From an uncultured Clostridia bacterium (GTDB taxonomy: Bacteria > Bacillota > Clostridia > Christensenellales > Aristaeellaceae), in NCBI GenBank assembly GCA_946410395.1, contig CAMKAE010000040.1:1-12827 (forward strand): a stretch of 12,827 nt of DNA. Reading direction: 5' to 3'. Shown piece after piece: positions 11,928-12,827 of the stretch. Below the pieces are notes generated by a model. The model searched no databases. It saw nothing but the letters and a program-made list of their open reading frames with translations, and was not told the origin of the DNA. Both the position numbers and the translations under genes were made by a program. The stretch's first letter is position 1. Each line of letters opens with the position of its first letter.

Positions 11928-12827
11928 TCAGGGAACGGACGGGGTTTCCTGTACGCTCAGCAGACTGTCCATCAGTTCCTGATCGTACATCCTGCAATTG
12001 ACACGGTCGTAATGTGACCCGGTCACGTCCCAGAGAATCGGGCAGATCCCGCGTTCATAGGCGGCCCGGCACACCGAGGTCAGGAACAGCCGGACCGATT
12101 CCGGGTCTTTGTTGTTCTTTGGGCAGCCGTATTCCCCGATGATGACGGGCACGCACCGGTCGATCAGTTGCATCTTGATTTTATCCATGTAGCGGTTCAG
12201 CTCGGCAAAATCGCTGTCCGTTCCCCAGGTAGACCGCATCTTTCCCCAGTCCGCGTCCTCCTCCAGAATGGCGAAGGTGGGCGGCGTGTAGTAATGCACG
12301 GAGAGGGCGCAGCGGTTCACTGGATCCTCCGGGATCCGGAACATCGCGTCGCAGGTCTCGTCAATGCCCGTGGCATAACCCGCGATGAGCAGGTGCCGCT
12401 GCGTGTTGTTTCCGCCCGATGCGCGGACCTCATCGACAAAGGCCTGATTGATCCGGTTCAGCAGTCTGTACGCCTCGGCTTTTCCGCTGCTCCCGCCCCA
12501 CCGGTTCCACAGGCTGTCCCAGCAGCCCTCCTCGTTCAGCGATTCGAAGATCAGGTGATCGCCGCAATCGCGGAAGGCTTCGGCAATCTGCTGCCATATT
12601 TTCCGGTAAGCCGCCAGGTGTTCTTCCTCCTGCCCGGCGGCAAAGCCCGCGAAGAAGCCGTTCTCATCGTGATGGATGTTGATGATCACATACAGGCCGG
12701 CGTCCAGCGCCCAGTCAACGACTTCTCTCACGGCGCTCATATATTCGCCGCTGATGTTGTATTCTTCATCCATCAGGTTGAACCAGTGAACCGGGATCCG
12801 CAGCACCCCGAAACCGGCGTCCGCATA
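11928..12827 (-). CDS. Glycoside hydrolase family 5 enzyme, amino end outside the window
   Basis: The visible 299 residues cover most of a GH5 (beta/alpha)8 barrel; the frame is open to the right edge, so the start and any signal peptide are missing. Counting from the edge, LRIPVHW (9-15) carries the conserved arginine, and NIHHDE (50-55) holds the conserved histidines. LNEE (97-100) holds the acid/base Glu99 in the 'N-E' pair, and HYYTP (178-182) is the substrate-site His/Tyr motif. GEYG (231-234) holds the nucleophile Glu232, and Trp266 in ILWD is the aromatic platform. It should cleave beta-linked glucans or mannans, probably outside the cell. The subfamily cannot be told by eye, and no carbohydrate-binding module follows the catalytic domain. 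The dapF remnant lies 113 bp downstream. Confidence 0.9.
   Translation of the reverse strand, partial: YADAGFGVLRIPVHWFNLMDEEYNISGEYMSAVREVVDWALDAGLYVIINIHHDENGFFAGFAAGQEEEHLAAYRKIWQQIAEAFRDCGDHLIFESLNEEGCWDSLWNRWGGSSGKAEAYRLLNRINQAFVDEVRASGGNNTQRHLLIAGYATGIDETCDAMFRIPEDPVNRCALSVHYYTPPTFAILEEDADWGKMRSTWGTDSDFAELNRYMDKIKMQLIDRCVPVIIGEYGCPKNNKDPESVRLFLTSVCRAAYERGICPILWDVTGSHYDRVNCRMYDQELMDSLLSVQETPSVP

Overview
The window looks like a piece of a GC-rich chromosome (well above 60% G+C by eye) from an anaerobic gut or rumen member of the Bacillota, class Clostridia. The grounds are strong AGGAGG-type ribosome binding sites before nearly every gene, sigma-A-type promoters, the short clostridial type of peptide deformylase, DUF3795 and DUF554 proteins, an Isf-like iron-sulfur flavoprotein, a ferredoxin-tailed aldo/keto reductase and a GH5 glycanase. 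I cannot place it to genus. There are no rRNA or tRNA genes, CRISPR arrays, transposase genes or phage genes.

Layout. (1) 1-990: one small exported protein of unknown function (254-793). A coding-like stretch follows in the same frame after its stop, then three hairpins, the last a strong terminator (959-990). (2) 1048-7416: a probable operon of ten plus-strand genes. It opens with an extended -10 promoter whose spacer is filled by a near-perfect 22-bp dyad, and closes with a 16-bp-stem terminator at 7372-7416. The genes are: Isf-like iron-sulfur flavoprotein, DUF3795 protein, SAM methyltransferase, GNAT acetyltransferase, P-loop kinase-like protein, nitroreductase, second DUF3795 protein, MmcQ/YjbR-DUF3795 fusion, a small unrecognised protein, and an aldo/keto reductase with two [4Fe-4S] motifs. 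The last gene is separated by 78 bp and may be semi-independent. (3) 7439-8634, minus strand: peptide deformylase and a DUF554 membrane protein. (4) 8650-8972: frameshifted, deleted remnant of a beta-helix surface protein. (5) 8998-11606, minus strand: a short (833-residue) UvrA paralogue without the UvrB-binding insertion, driven by a perfect TTGACA-17-TATAAT promoter. (6) 11653-11814: a 53-codon remnant of dapF with its own good ribosome binding site. (7) 11928 to the right edge, minus strand: GH5 glycanase, amino end outside the window.

How it fits together. The ten-gene operon mixes flavin and nicotinamide reductases, Fe-S proteins and three cysteine-grid (DUF3795) proteins with small-molecule modifiers (methyl-, acetyl- and possibly phosphotransferase). 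The most economical reading is a detoxification, redox or metal-linked cluster controlled at the dyad. This is inference: no substrate and no regulator gene is visible. The UvrA paralogue is probably a DNA-lesion or drug-tolerance ABC ATPase rather than the housekeeping repair subunit. It lies between two gene remnants, which marks this part of the window as rearranged.
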